Origin: Streptomyces sp. CB02261
GTDB lineage: Bacteria; Actinomycetota; Actinomycetes; Streptomycetales; Streptomycetaceae
NCBI RefSeq assembly: GCF_001905665.1
Contig: NZ_LIVX01000012.1
Span: 206,936 to 270,935, forward strand
Length of the DNA stretch: 64,000 nucleotides
Direction: 5' to 3'
In this document: one piece after another, positions 8,381-15,959 of the stretch
How the letters are laid out: each line of letters opens with the position of its first letter
Position numbering within the stretch: position 1 is the stretch's first letter
The notes under the pieces: model-generated
What the model saw: only the letters and a program-made list of their open reading frames with translations
The model's database searches: none
Told to the model about the DNA's origin: nothing
Program-made: the position numbers and the translations under genes

Positions 8381-9691
8381 ATGCACGACGACGTCATCGA
8401 GGCAAGCGTGGACACACTGTTCACGCAGCGACCCCACGGTCGCTCGGCCGCCTCCGCAACGCCGATGCACACCAGTGCGGACGACATCGTTCCGAAACTC
8501 GTCGACGTGCTGCTGCGAAACCGTGACGAACTGCTCACCGTCCTCACCGAAATCGCCACCGCACAGGCCGCGGGTGACGAACTGCTGCGCTCCGTGAGGG
8601 CGCTGTCAGGAGCCCCCTGGGAACTGCTCCGCAATTCCCCCCGGCGGCTCGACCGCCTCGCCACCTTCCTGCCGTCGAATAACCTGCTCTACTCCTACGT
8701 GCTGTTCGGCGTCGTCCCCTCGCTCTACACCGACGAGGTCCGGCTGCGCCCCTCGGCCCGGGTCGCCCGCGCCGCGCTCGCCGTCCATGAGATCCTCGGT
8801 CCGCCGCTGCGTCGAATCGGCGCCGGACGGATCGTCATGACCCCGTGCACCCAGCAGGAGTTCCTCGCCGACTGCGCTCGCTCCGACGCCGTCGTCTTCA
8901 CCGGCCGCCCGGAGAACGGGGCGGCCGTCGCCGCCCGGCTGCCGGCCGGGACCCTGCTGCTCTCCTTCGGCTCCGGGCCCAACCCGGTGGTCGTCGGACC
9001 CGACGCCGACCCTGACACCGTGTGCCGTGCCGTGCTCGACGCCCGGCTGTACAACTCGGGCCAGGACTGTCTGTGCACCGACCTCGTCCTCGTCCACCGC
9101 TCACAGGTCCGCGCGCTGGTGCCGCGGCTTGCCGACGCGCTGGCCGGGACCCGGGTCGGTGACCGGCGCGACCCCGCCACCCGGGTCGCTCCGCTGGTCT
9201 ATCCGGACGCCGTCGAGGACGCCGCCGCCTTCCTCGCCACGCACCGCGAGTTCACCGTCCGCGGCGGCCGGACCGACCTCGCCCGGCACACCGTCGAGCC
9301 GACGCTGCTGCACCTGCCGTGGCTGGAGGATTTTCACCCGCCGGAGCTCTTCTCCCCCGTCGTCCTCACCATGGCGTACGACACGCCCGGCCAGGTCGCC
9401 CGCTGGCTGCGCTCCGCCGAGGAGACCGCCCGCGGCATGTACGTCTCGGTGTTCGGCGAACCGGCTCTCGCCGGGAGGTCTCGCATCGCCACCAGTGTGG
9501 TCTGTGAGGAGCGCGTCACCTTCGACGTCGAAGACGGCAACCGCCCCTTCGGCGGCTACGGCCCGCTGGCCGGGAACGTCCGCCGCCGCGGCATCGTGAC
9601 CGGCCGTCCCCTGCTGTTGTCCGCCGAGGCGAGCCTGCCGGCCGCCGGATCCGGTACCAGCCCCTGCTTTCGTAGCCGCACCGGGGCCTGA
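8381..9691 (+). CDS. Aldehyde dehydrogenase family protein
   Basis: 436 residues of the NAD(P)-dependent aldehyde dehydrogenase superfamily. The nucleophile region reads NSGQDCLCTD (cysteine near residue 229), and GNRPFGGYG is close to the family C-terminal NxPFGG signature. It is shorter than the usual 480-500, and the N-terminal third is weakly conserved, so the cofactor or substrate may be unusual. The expected reaction is oxidation of an aldehyde to acid or acyl-CoA, or the reverse. The ATG at 8381 is chosen because AAGGGG sits about seven bases upstream; a GTG at 8363 is in frame but lacks this. The next gene, 104 bases on, is a ThDP enzyme that could produce the aldehyde. Confidence 0.75.
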   Translation: MHDDVIEASVDTLFTQRPHGRSAASATPMHTSADDIVPKLVDVLLRNRDELLTVLTEIATAQAAGDELLRSVRALSGAPWELLRNSPRRLDRLATFLPSNNLLYSYVLFGVVPSLYTDEVRLRPSARVARAALAVHEILGPPLRRIGAGRIVMTPCTQQEFLADCARSDAVVFTGRPENGAAVAARLPAGTLLLSFGSGPNPVVVGPDADPDTVCRAVLDARLYNSGQDCLCTDLVLVHRSQVRALVPRLADALAGTRVGDRRDPATRVAPLVYPDAVEDAAAFLATHREFTVRGGRTDLARHTVEPTLLHLPWLEDFHPPELFSPVVLTMAYDTPGQVARWLRSAEETARGMYVSVFGEPALAGRSRIATSVVCEERVTFDVEDGNRPFGGYGPLAGNVRRRGIVTGRPLLLSAEASLPAAGSGTSPCFRSRTGA

Positions 9692-9795
9692 CCGCCCGAC
9701 CTTCCGAGCGCCCCGTGCGCCGGTCGCCGCGACGGCCTCGCACCTGCGCCCCCGTACGTGCGCCCCGTTTCACCGAACCGTTGAGGAGCTGCCCT

Positions 9796-11517
9796 ATGAG
9801 CGCGACCACCGAGAACCCTCCCTGGTACGTAGTCGCCGGGACCCTCGCGGACGCCGGATGCGACCTCGTCGTCGGCCTGCCATCCGACGAGCCTGGCCTG
9901 ATGGACGCCGCCAGGACCATGCCCGGGCTGCGCGTCGTCGGGGTTCGCGACCAACGGGCGGCCGCGTGCGCCGCGATCGGCCACGCCGCCGTCTCCGGAC
10001 GGCCCGCCGTCCTCGCCATCAACTCGGGCCCGAGCTTCACCAACGCCCTCACCGGCCTTCTCGAAGCCGACTCGCTGGGCGCCCCGGTCGTCGTCGTCAC
10101 CACCCGCGTACCCGCGCTCGGCATCGGCCGGGGCGCCTTCCAGCACACCGACCAGGCCGCCATGGCCGCACCGCTGACCAAGTGGACCTTCCTGGTGGAG
10201 GACCCCCGTCAGCTGGTCTGGGCGCTGCGCCGGGCCGTCCACCTCGCCGTCAACGGCGCCCCCGGCGTAGTCCTGGTCGAGATCGCCGACGAGGTGCTGC
10301 GCGCCCCGGCACCCGCGCACCGCCCCGCCCCGCCAGTGCGCCGCCTCCGCTTCGCCGCCGACGCGGAGGAGGTCCGCCGCGCTGCCGCACTGCTCGCCGC
10401 CGCACGCCTCCCCGTCGTCGTCGTGGGCGGCGGCTGCAAGCCCGCGGGCGCGGGAGCTGCCGTGCGACGGCTCGCCGAGCTGCTCGGTGCGCCGATCTTC
10501 ACCACCGCCGCCGGACGGGGCGTCGTCGACGAGGAACACCCATTCGCCTGTGGCCTGGTGGGCCTCTACACCACGCCACCGGCGGACCGGCTGCTCGCCG
10601 AGGCGGACGTCGTCCTCGCGATCGGCTCCCGTCTGGAGGAGACCGCCCGGATGGGCTGGGAGGGGTTCCACGACAAGACACTCGTCCATGTGGACGTGGA
10701 CCCGGCCGTGTTCCTGGCCGCCCTGGAACCCGAAGCCGCCCTGCTCGGCGACGCCGCCGTGGTTGCGGGCCAGCTCGCCGACGCCCTTCAGGCGCAGGAC
10801 CTGGAGGCACCGGCCCTGGCTGCCCGCAGGGCCAGGATCGCCGCCGTGCGGGAGGAGATGCGCGCCCGCCACGTGCCCGGCGAGTGGGACGAATCCGGCC
10901 TGACCGTGTCCGAGGCGCTGCGGCTCCTCCAGGAGTCGGTGGGCCGCGACGCCACCCTCATCCAGGAGAACGGACTGCACGACATGTGGGGCTACCACTG
11001 GCCGGTGGTCTCCGTCAGCGACGGGGCCCGGGTCGTCACGCCCGGCGAGCAGACCATGGTGGGCTTCGGGCTCCCGGCGGCCGTCGGCGCGGCCGCCGCC
11101 GACCCGGCCCGCAGGACCGCCCTGGTCTGCGGCGACGGCGCGTTCGAGATGGGGCTCGCCGCGTTGCCCACCGCGGCCGAGCTGAAGCTCGGCCTCACCG
11201 TCCTCGTCCTGGACAACCGCGGCTACGGCTGGCCCCGGTTCGTCCGCGCCGAGGAGCAGGCCCCCGACACCCTCACCCACTTCACCGCCCCCTCCCACAC
11301 CGACGCCGCTGTCCGCGCCCTCGGCGGCGACGCAGTGCGCTGCACGACGCCGACGGAACTCGCCACCGCGCTTGCCGCCGCGGCCAAGGCGCACACTGAG
11401 GGCCGGCCCACCGTCATCACGATCCCCGTCCACGACGCCGACGTTCCGGTGGGCGTACGCCGCGTCTTCGCCGATCCCGCGACCCCCGAGCCCCCGTCGC
11501 CCGGAGCGGCAGCATGA
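9796..11517 (+). CDS. Thiamine-diphosphate-dependent decarboxylase/carboligase
   Basis: 573 residues with the three domains of the acetolactate synthase/benzoylformate decarboxylase family: an N-terminal PYR domain, a central domain (about 185-330) and a C-terminal PP domain with the ThDP signature CGDGAFEMG...LDNRGYG (GDG near 445). In the PYR domain the position that usually holds the catalytic glutamate (HEQ in homologues) reads RDQ, so glutamate is replaced by aspartate; this may alter activity. Family members decarboxylate 2-keto acids or join two carbonyl compounds. GAGGAG precedes the ATG by eight bases. Its stop overlaps the AMP ligase start. The substrate is unknown; the neighbours fit aldehyde or acyl unit production. 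Confidence 0.82.
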   Translation: MSATTENPPWYVVAGTLADAGCDLVVGLPSDEPGLMDAARTMPGLRVVGVRDQRAAACAAIGHAAVSGRPAVLAINSGPSFTNALTGLLEADSLGAPVVVVTTRVPALGIGRGAFQHTDQAAMAAPLTKWTFLVEDPRQLVWALRRAVHLAVNGAPGVVLVEIADEVLRAPAPAHRPAPPVRRLRFAADAEEVRRAAALLAAARLPVVVVGGGCKPAGAGAAVRRLAELLGAPIFTTAAGRGVVDEEHPFACGLVGLYTTPPADRLLAEADVVLAIGSRLEETARMGWEGFHDKTLVHVDVDPAVFLAALEPEAALLGDAAVVAGQLADALQAQDLEAPALAARRARIAAVREEMRARHVPGEWDESGLTVSEALRLLQESVGRDATLIQENGLHDMWGYHWPVVSVSDGARVVTPGEQTMVGFGLPAAVGAAAADPARRTALVCGDGAFEMGLAALPTAAELKLGLTVLVLDNRGYGWPRFVRAEEQAPDTLTHFTAPSHTDAAVRALGGDAVRCTTPTELATALAAAAKAHTEGRPTVITIPVHDADVPVGVRRVFADPATPEPPSPGAAA

Positions 11518-13061
11518 CCCCCCGCCCCCGGGCCCACCCGCTGCCCGGTCCGGTCCCCGGCGGCTCCGCCGCTCCGACCACCGGCCCGTCCGTCGCCCAG
11601 GCCGCCGGACGGCCCGCCGCTTCGGCCTGTGGCCCGGCCACCGCCCCGGCTCCCGGCCCAGCGGCCGGCCGCTCCGCCCCGCGCCCGACTACCCGCCCCG
11701 CCCCCCGCCTGACCGTCGACGGCGAAGCCGTCCCCGCCGGCCGGCTCGCCCGGCTGGTCGACGGGACAGCCCGGGGGCTCGCCGCCGCCGGGGCGGCGCC
11801 CGGGCGGGCGGTCGCGCTCGCTTGTGATCATCCGCTCGCCGCAGTCGTCGCCGCGCTCGCCGCCGAGGCCGTCGGTGCCCCGCTGCTGCTGGATGGTGCC
11901 GCCCCGACCCGGCACATCGCCCCGGCGGCCCGGATCCGCGCCACCGGCTCGGGAGTACCCGTCGTCGTCGGGGACGCCCGGCCGCTGGACGTCCCGGACC
12001 CGGTCGCCGCCGTGTTCTGGACCTCAGGCAGCTCGGGCGACCCCAAGGCGGTCGCCGTCCCGGCCGCCGCCCTCGACCACCAGGGCAGAGCCACCGCCGC
12101 CCGGATGCGGGTCACCGACGCGGACCGGCTGCTTCTCCCGCTGCCGCTGCGGCATGCCTACGGTTACAGCGTGCTGCGGGTGTGGCGGGCCACCGGCGCC
12201 CACCTGTACGCGGAGTCGGGATTCCATCTGCGCACCACCCTGACCCGGCTCGCGTCCGAGGGCATCACCTCGCTCGACGGGGTGCCCACCATGTACCGGA
12301 TGCTCGCCGCCGAGGCCGCCCGCGACCCGGAGGCCGCTCTGCTGCTCGCGGGCCTGCGGATCCGTGGCTGCGGCGGCGACGTGCTGACACCCGCCCTGTA
12401 CGACGACTTCCTCGCCGTCACCGGGGCACCCCTGCACGACGGGTACGGCCTCAGCGAGGCGGGTCCGAACGTTGCCCTCAACGCCCCGGGCGACCTGTGC
12501 CCCGGCACCGTCGGGCGGCTCCTCGACGGTGTCGAGGCCCGGCTCGGGGGCCCCGACCGGGAGATCCAGGTGGCGAGCCCGAGCCTGATGCTCGGCTACC
12601 TCGACCCGGCCACCGGCGGTCTCGACCGCACCCCGTTCACAGCCGACGGCTGGCTGCGCACCGGCGACACCGGCGCGATCACGGCTGACGGCTGGCTCAC
12701 CGTCCGCGGCCGGATCAAGGAAGTGCTCGTGGTACACGGCGAGACCTTGGCCCCCACCGTCGTCGAGGACGCGGTACGGGCCGCGGCCGGAGTCCTGGAC
12801 GCGGCGGTCGTGGGCATCCGGGGCGGCGACGACCGCCGCGACCGGGGCGACAACGTCTGGGCGTTCGTGGAGAGCGCGGATCCCGACCACCGGGCGGTGG
12901 CCACCCGGGTCGCCGAGGCGTGCCGCCGCACGCTCCCCCCACACGCCCGCCCTCGAGCGATCCGCGTGATGCCGCGACTGCCGCGGACAGGAAGCGGAAA
13001 GTTCGACCGGGTGCGGTTGCGCGGCTGGGCCTCTGGCACGGCGGCGACCGCCGCCGCATAA
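11514..13061 (+). CDS. AMP-forming acyl/aryl-CoA ligase or stand-alone adenylation enzyme
   Basis: 515 residues. ANL-superfamily motifs are in order: FWTSGSSGDPKAV (A3, near 168), DGYGLSEAG (A5, near 310), WLRTGDTG (A7, near 381), GRIKEVLVVHGE (A8) and PRTGSGKFDR (A10 lysine, near 492). It activates a carboxylate with ATP and passes it to CoA or another acceptor. The first 60 residues are a Pro/Ala/Gly-rich extension with no domain. The ATG overlaps the previous stop (ATGA). There is no carrier domain in the window, so the acceptor may be CoA or an amine (amide synthetase-like chemistry). The acyl substrate cannot be assigned. Confidence 0.85.
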   Translation: MTPRPRAHPLPGPVPGGSAAPTTGPSVAQAAGRPAASACGPATAPAPGPAAGRSAPRPTTRPAPRLTVDGEAVPAGRLARLVDGTARGLAAAGAAPGRAVALACDHPLAAVVAALAAEAVGAPLLLDGAAPTRHIAPAARIRATGSGVPVVVGDARPLDVPDPVAAVFWTSGSSGDPKAVAVPAAALDHQGRATAARMRVTDADRLLLPLPLRHAYGYSVLRVWRATGAHLYAESGFHLRTTLTRLASEGITSLDGVPTMYRMLAAEAARDPEAALLLAGLRIRGCGGDVLTPALYDDFLAVTGAPLHDGYGLSEAGPNVALNAPGDLCPGTVGRLLDGVEARLGGPDREIQVASPSLMLGYLDPATGGLDRTPFTADGWLRTGDTGAITADGWLTVRGRIKEVLVVHGETLAPTVVEDAVRAAAGVLDAAVVGIRGGDDRRDRGDNVWAFVESADPDHRAVATRVAEACRRTLPPHARPRAIRVMPRLPRTGSGKFDRVRLRGWASGTAATAAA

Positions 13062-13209
13062 CCTTATCGCCCAACTAGGAGCCATTTTAAGTGAGTTTCA
13101 TGAAGCAACCTCGAAGATGTGACGGCCCCCCAAGGTCGCTAAATTCATTGGTGGCCGCCCGGAAGAGGAGCGGCCGCTTCCCTCTCCTTTCGAACCATGG
13201 AGTTCCCCC
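13062..13209 (+). promoter_or_regulatory. Upstream region of the neocarzinostatin-like gene
   Basis: 148 bases, noticeably AT-richer in the middle (ctaaattcattggtgg near 13138) than the flanking genes, so a separate promoter for the secreted protein is plausible. The ribosome site is the GGAG at about 13199-13202. Confidence 0.4.
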
Positions 13210-13650
13210 ATGACCGTCAAGAACACGCTCGGCCTCATCGCTCGCGTCGGCGCCACCGCCGCCCTCGCCACAGGCCTTGCCGTCGCCTTCCAGCCCGCCG
13301 CGATGGCCGCGGCCCCGGTCGTCTCGGTGACCCCGGCCAGCGGCCTCGCGGATGGCGCCACGGTGACCGTCACCGGCACCGGCCTGACCCCGGGCGCCGT
13401 CTACCACGTCGCCCAGTGTGAGATCGTCGCCTCCGGCGACTATGGCTGTGACCCGGCGACCGTGGTGGACATCGTCGCGGACGCCCAGGGCAAGCTCAGC
13501 ACCCAGTTCACCGTGAACAAGACCTTCCAGGCCGTGAAGGGCGTCGAGGGCACGCCGTCCGGCACCGTCGACTGCGGCGTCACCGCCTGCCAGGTCGGCC
13601 TCGGCGACTCCCAGGGTGTCGGCGGCGGCCAGCGCATCACCTTCGCCTGA
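13210..13650 (+). CDS. Secreted neocarzinostatin-family apoprotein
   Basis: 146 residues with a Sec signal peptide of about 33 residues (charged start MTVKN, hydrophobic core, cut near MAA/APVV). The mature part follows the neocarzinostatin/macromomycin/C-1027 apoprotein pattern: VSVTPASGLADGATVTV, VAQCE...GC (first disulfide), TVNKTF, and GTVDCGVTACQVGLGD (second disulfide), ending ITF. These seven-stranded immunoglobulin-like proteins bind and stabilise a labile enediyne chromophore and carry it out of the cell. No enediyne PKS or its accessory genes are present in this window, so the ligand here may be a different molecule. The start is chosen by the GGAG seven bases upstream and the signal peptide. 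The family assignment is strong; the ligand is unknown. Confidence 0.9.
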   Translation: MTVKNTLGLIARVGATAALATGLAVAFQPAAMAAAPVVSVTPASGLADGATVTVTGTGLTPGAVYHVAQCEIVASGDYGCDPATVVDIVADAQGKLSTQFTVNKTFQAVKGVEGTPSGTVDCGVTACQVGLGDSQGVGGGQRITFA

Positions 13651-13707
13651 GCACCGGCCGGCTGACGACGACGCGCGGTCCGTGGCGCCGCCGCACCCGA
13701 CTCCCCG

Positions 13708-14040
13708 TCAGGGAGCTTGACTCCCGCTCGAGGAGGGTGCGGCGTCGGCCAAGACCACCGCGACCGTCTCCGGCTCGAAGTTGACCGCGCTGGACCAGCC
13801 GCCGATCGCCAGCCGGAACCAGACCGCACTGGTGATCACCCCGTCCCGGTGCTGGTCCTCCACCACCTCGTCACCGGGCGACCAGCCTTCGGCCTTGTAA
13901 CCGACGGCCGCGTCCGGCAGCAGCAGCCGGATCACGGGGCTGTCCAGGGACGGCCCCGACCGGACGTTGGCGTCACGCCACACCGGCCCGAGCAGGGCGG
14001 GCAACGGGTGGAACTCGCCGGACTTGGAGGACGACGACAT
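13708..14040 (-). CDS. SH3-like domain protein
   Basis: 110 residues. The core GPVWRDANVRSGPSLDSPVI followed by GWS...VWFRL and GGWSSAVNF follows the bacterial SH3 (SH3b) pattern. No signal peptide or membrane segment is visible, so the protein is probably cytoplasmic. It is convergent with the neocarzinostatin-like gene, 57 bases away, and is the last gene of block C, 91 bases below the monooxygenase fusion. Such small SH3 proteins may bind peptides or metal; a role in the pathway (accessory or binding protein) is only inferred from position. Confidence 0.65.
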   Translation of the reverse strand: MSSSSKSGEFHPLPALLGPVWRDANVRSGPSLDSPVIRLLLPDAAVGYKAEGWSPGDEVVEDQHRDGVITSAVWFRLAIGGWSSAVNFEPETVAVVLADAAPSSSGSQAP

Positions 14041-14131
14041 CGGACCCTCTCCTTTTCTCTGCGCTTCTCTTCGGATTTCTCACCGCTCCCGGCCGCTCCG
14101 GCCAGGGAATCTTCCTCGCCCTTGCACCGAC

Positions 14132-15958
14132 TCAGGCGACGGCCCCCAGGACCGCCTTCCTCTCGGCGGCACACGTGCCGCCGAGCCACACCACCTGGGA
14201 CACCATCTGCAGCAGCCGCGCCGCGTCCGGCGCGGGCTCCTCACCGGTGGTGTCGGCGGCCGGCACCCGATCGACGGCCACCCCCACCGGCGTCGGCCAG
14301 CCCCGCAGCGCGTGCCCGATGGTGCGCAGCGTCGTCAGCGTCGAGACCGCGCCCTGCGCCGCCGCGCCGACCGCGACCGTGCCGATCGGCCGCCCCTCCA
14401 GGTACGGCACCGGGCCGCCGATGTCGTTGACGTAGTCGAGGGCGTTCTTCAGCAGCCCCGAGACGGTGGCGTGGTACGTCGGCGACACCAGGACGACCCC
14501 GTCGGCTGCCCGCAGCTCGTCGAGGAACCCGGCCACCGCCGCGTGTGAGGTGCCGAGACCCGGCCGGTACGCCGGAAAGTCGATCTCCGCGCCGGTGAAC
14601 ACGCGCGCGGACGCGCCTTGTTCGGCGCAGCGCTCGGCACACCAGTCGGCCACCCGGTCGCAGGTGGATCCCCGGCGCAGCGATCCGCTGATCAGGACGA
14701 TGTGCGGTGCCGGCATGGCGAAGGCCCCTTTCTTCGTACGGAGGGTGGTCATCAAAGAGGTCGGCCCGGCGACCCGTTCGGGACGCCGGGCCCTGGGCTG
14801 CCAGCCCAGGACGTCGGTGAGTGCCACGTCCTTGCGGCCGGCAGAACGGACATGGGCGTTGCGGCGCTCCTCGGCCGCCTGGTCGGCGCCCTGGTCAAGG
14901 GAGCCCTGACGACGGGAGGCGAGGACGACGGCCCCGGCGCGCGGCGCGCGCTCACGGGCGTATTCGGCGAGCGCGTCGGGCACCTCGGCGGCCGAGGCCA
15001 GCGCCTCGGCCAGCACCAGCGCGTCCTCGAGGGCCATGTTGGCGCCCTGGCCGAGAGCCGGGACCATCGGATGGGCGGCGTCGCCGAGCAGCGCCACCCG
15101 GCCGTCGACCCAGCCGTCGACCGGGTCGCGGTCATGGATGTCGGTGACGACGATGTCCTCGGGGGCGGCCTCGCGCACCAGGTCGACGACCGGCGGGTAC
15201 CAGCCGTCCATGGCCTCGAGCAGTGCCGTCCGGGCGCCGTCCGGACCCAGCGCGGGCCACACTCCCGGCGGCGCGGTGATCTTCGCGGTCCAGTACAGGG
15301 TGTCGCCACCGACCGGGGCGATGAACAGCTGGATGCCCCGGCCGTTGACCACGTGCCCGCGCGCGCCGAGCGCCGAGCCGCTGGTGCGGCCGCGCACCGA
15401 GGTGTAGCCCCGGTAGTGCGGTGGCCCGTCGCCCAGCATCCGGGCCCGGACCGCCGAATGGATGCCGTCGGCGCCGATCAGCGCGTCGCAGTCGATGGTG
15501 TGCTCGTCCGAGAGGACGGCGGTGACCTGATCGGGCCCGGTGATGTAGTCCGTCACCGCGGTCGCGAGGCGGACGGCGGCCCCGGCGGAGAGCGCCTCGT
15601 TGAGCAGCGCCCGGTGCAGCGCCGTGCGCAGCACGGGGATCTGCGGGGCGCCCAGCGCGGCCGTCGACGTCCCGACCTGCTCCTCGGCGAGCACCGTGCC
15701 GTCCGCCTCCATCACGATTCTCACTTCGTCGCGCCGCGTGACGTGGCCGACGTCGCGGATCCGGGCCCCGAGGCGTCCGCTCAACGCGTCGATCGCGCGT
15801 ACCCCGTTCGGGTACAGGACAAGTCCTGAGCCCTTGACGCCGATCCGTCCCGCCCGTTCGACCACGGTCACGTCGAGGCCGCGCGCGGCCATGCCCGCAG
15901 CCGCCGCGAGACCTCCGATCCCGCCGCCCGCCACCACCACGGACCGTCTTCTGGTCAT
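14132..15958 (-). CDS. FAD monooxygenase fused to NADPH-dependent FMN reductase
   Basis: 608 residues in one uninterrupted frame. Residues 1-395 are a class A flavoprotein hydroxylase: VVAGGGIGGLAAA near residue 10 and LLGDAAHPMVPALGQGANMA near 290 bind FAD. From about 415 a second domain begins, MPAPHIVLISGSLRRGST, with SPTYHATVSGLLKNALDY, typical of NADPH-dependent FMN reductases (flavodoxin-like). No stop separates them. An internal ATG at 14716 is preceded by GAAAGGGG eight bases upstream, so the reductase may also be made alone. The first domain would hydroxylate an aromatic or enol substrate; the second would supply reduced flavin. It starts one base after the amidohydrolase stop. Confidence 0.82.
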   Translation of the reverse strand: MTRRRSVVVAGGGIGGLAAAAGMAARGLDVTVVERAGRIGVKGSGLVLYPNGVRAIDALSGRLGARIRDVGHVTRRDEVRIVMEADGTVLAEEQVGTSTAALGAPQIPVLRTALHRALLNEALSAGAAVRLATAVTDYITGPDQVTAVLSDEHTIDCDALIGADGIHSAVRARMLGDGPPHYRGYTSVRGRTSGSALGARGHVVNGRGIQLFIAPVGGDTLYWTAKITAPPGVWPALGPDGARTALLEAMDGWYPPVVDLVREAAPEDIVVTDIHDRDPVDGWVDGRVALLGDAAHPMVPALGQGANMALEDALVLAEALASAAEVPDALAEYARERAPRAGAVVLASRRQGSLDQGADQAAEERRNAHVRSAGRKDVALTDVLGWQPRARRPERVAGPTSLMTTLRTKKGAFAMPAPHIVLISGSLRRGSTCDRVADWCAERCAEQGASARVFTGAEIDFPAYRPGLGTSHAAVAGFLDELRAADGVVLVSPTYHATVSGLLKNALDYVNDIGGPVPYLEGRPIGTVAVGAAAQGAVSTLTTLRTIGHALRGWPTPVGVAVDRVPAADTTGEEPAPDAARLLQMVSQVVWLGGTCAAERKAVLGAVA

Positions 15959-15959
15959 G

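Noticed and set aside
9556..11433. 625-codon minus-strand frame antisense to the ThDP enzyme
   Set aside because: Gly/Arg/Gln-rich shadow without domains.
9796..11517. Phosphonopyruvate decarboxylase and a phosphonate pathway
   Set aside because: No PEP mutase or other phosphonate gene is present; the ThDP family is broad.
13210..13650. Enediyne cluster call based on the apoprotein
   Set aside because: No PKSE or enediyne accessory gene is found in the 64 kb, so only the apoprotein family is supported.
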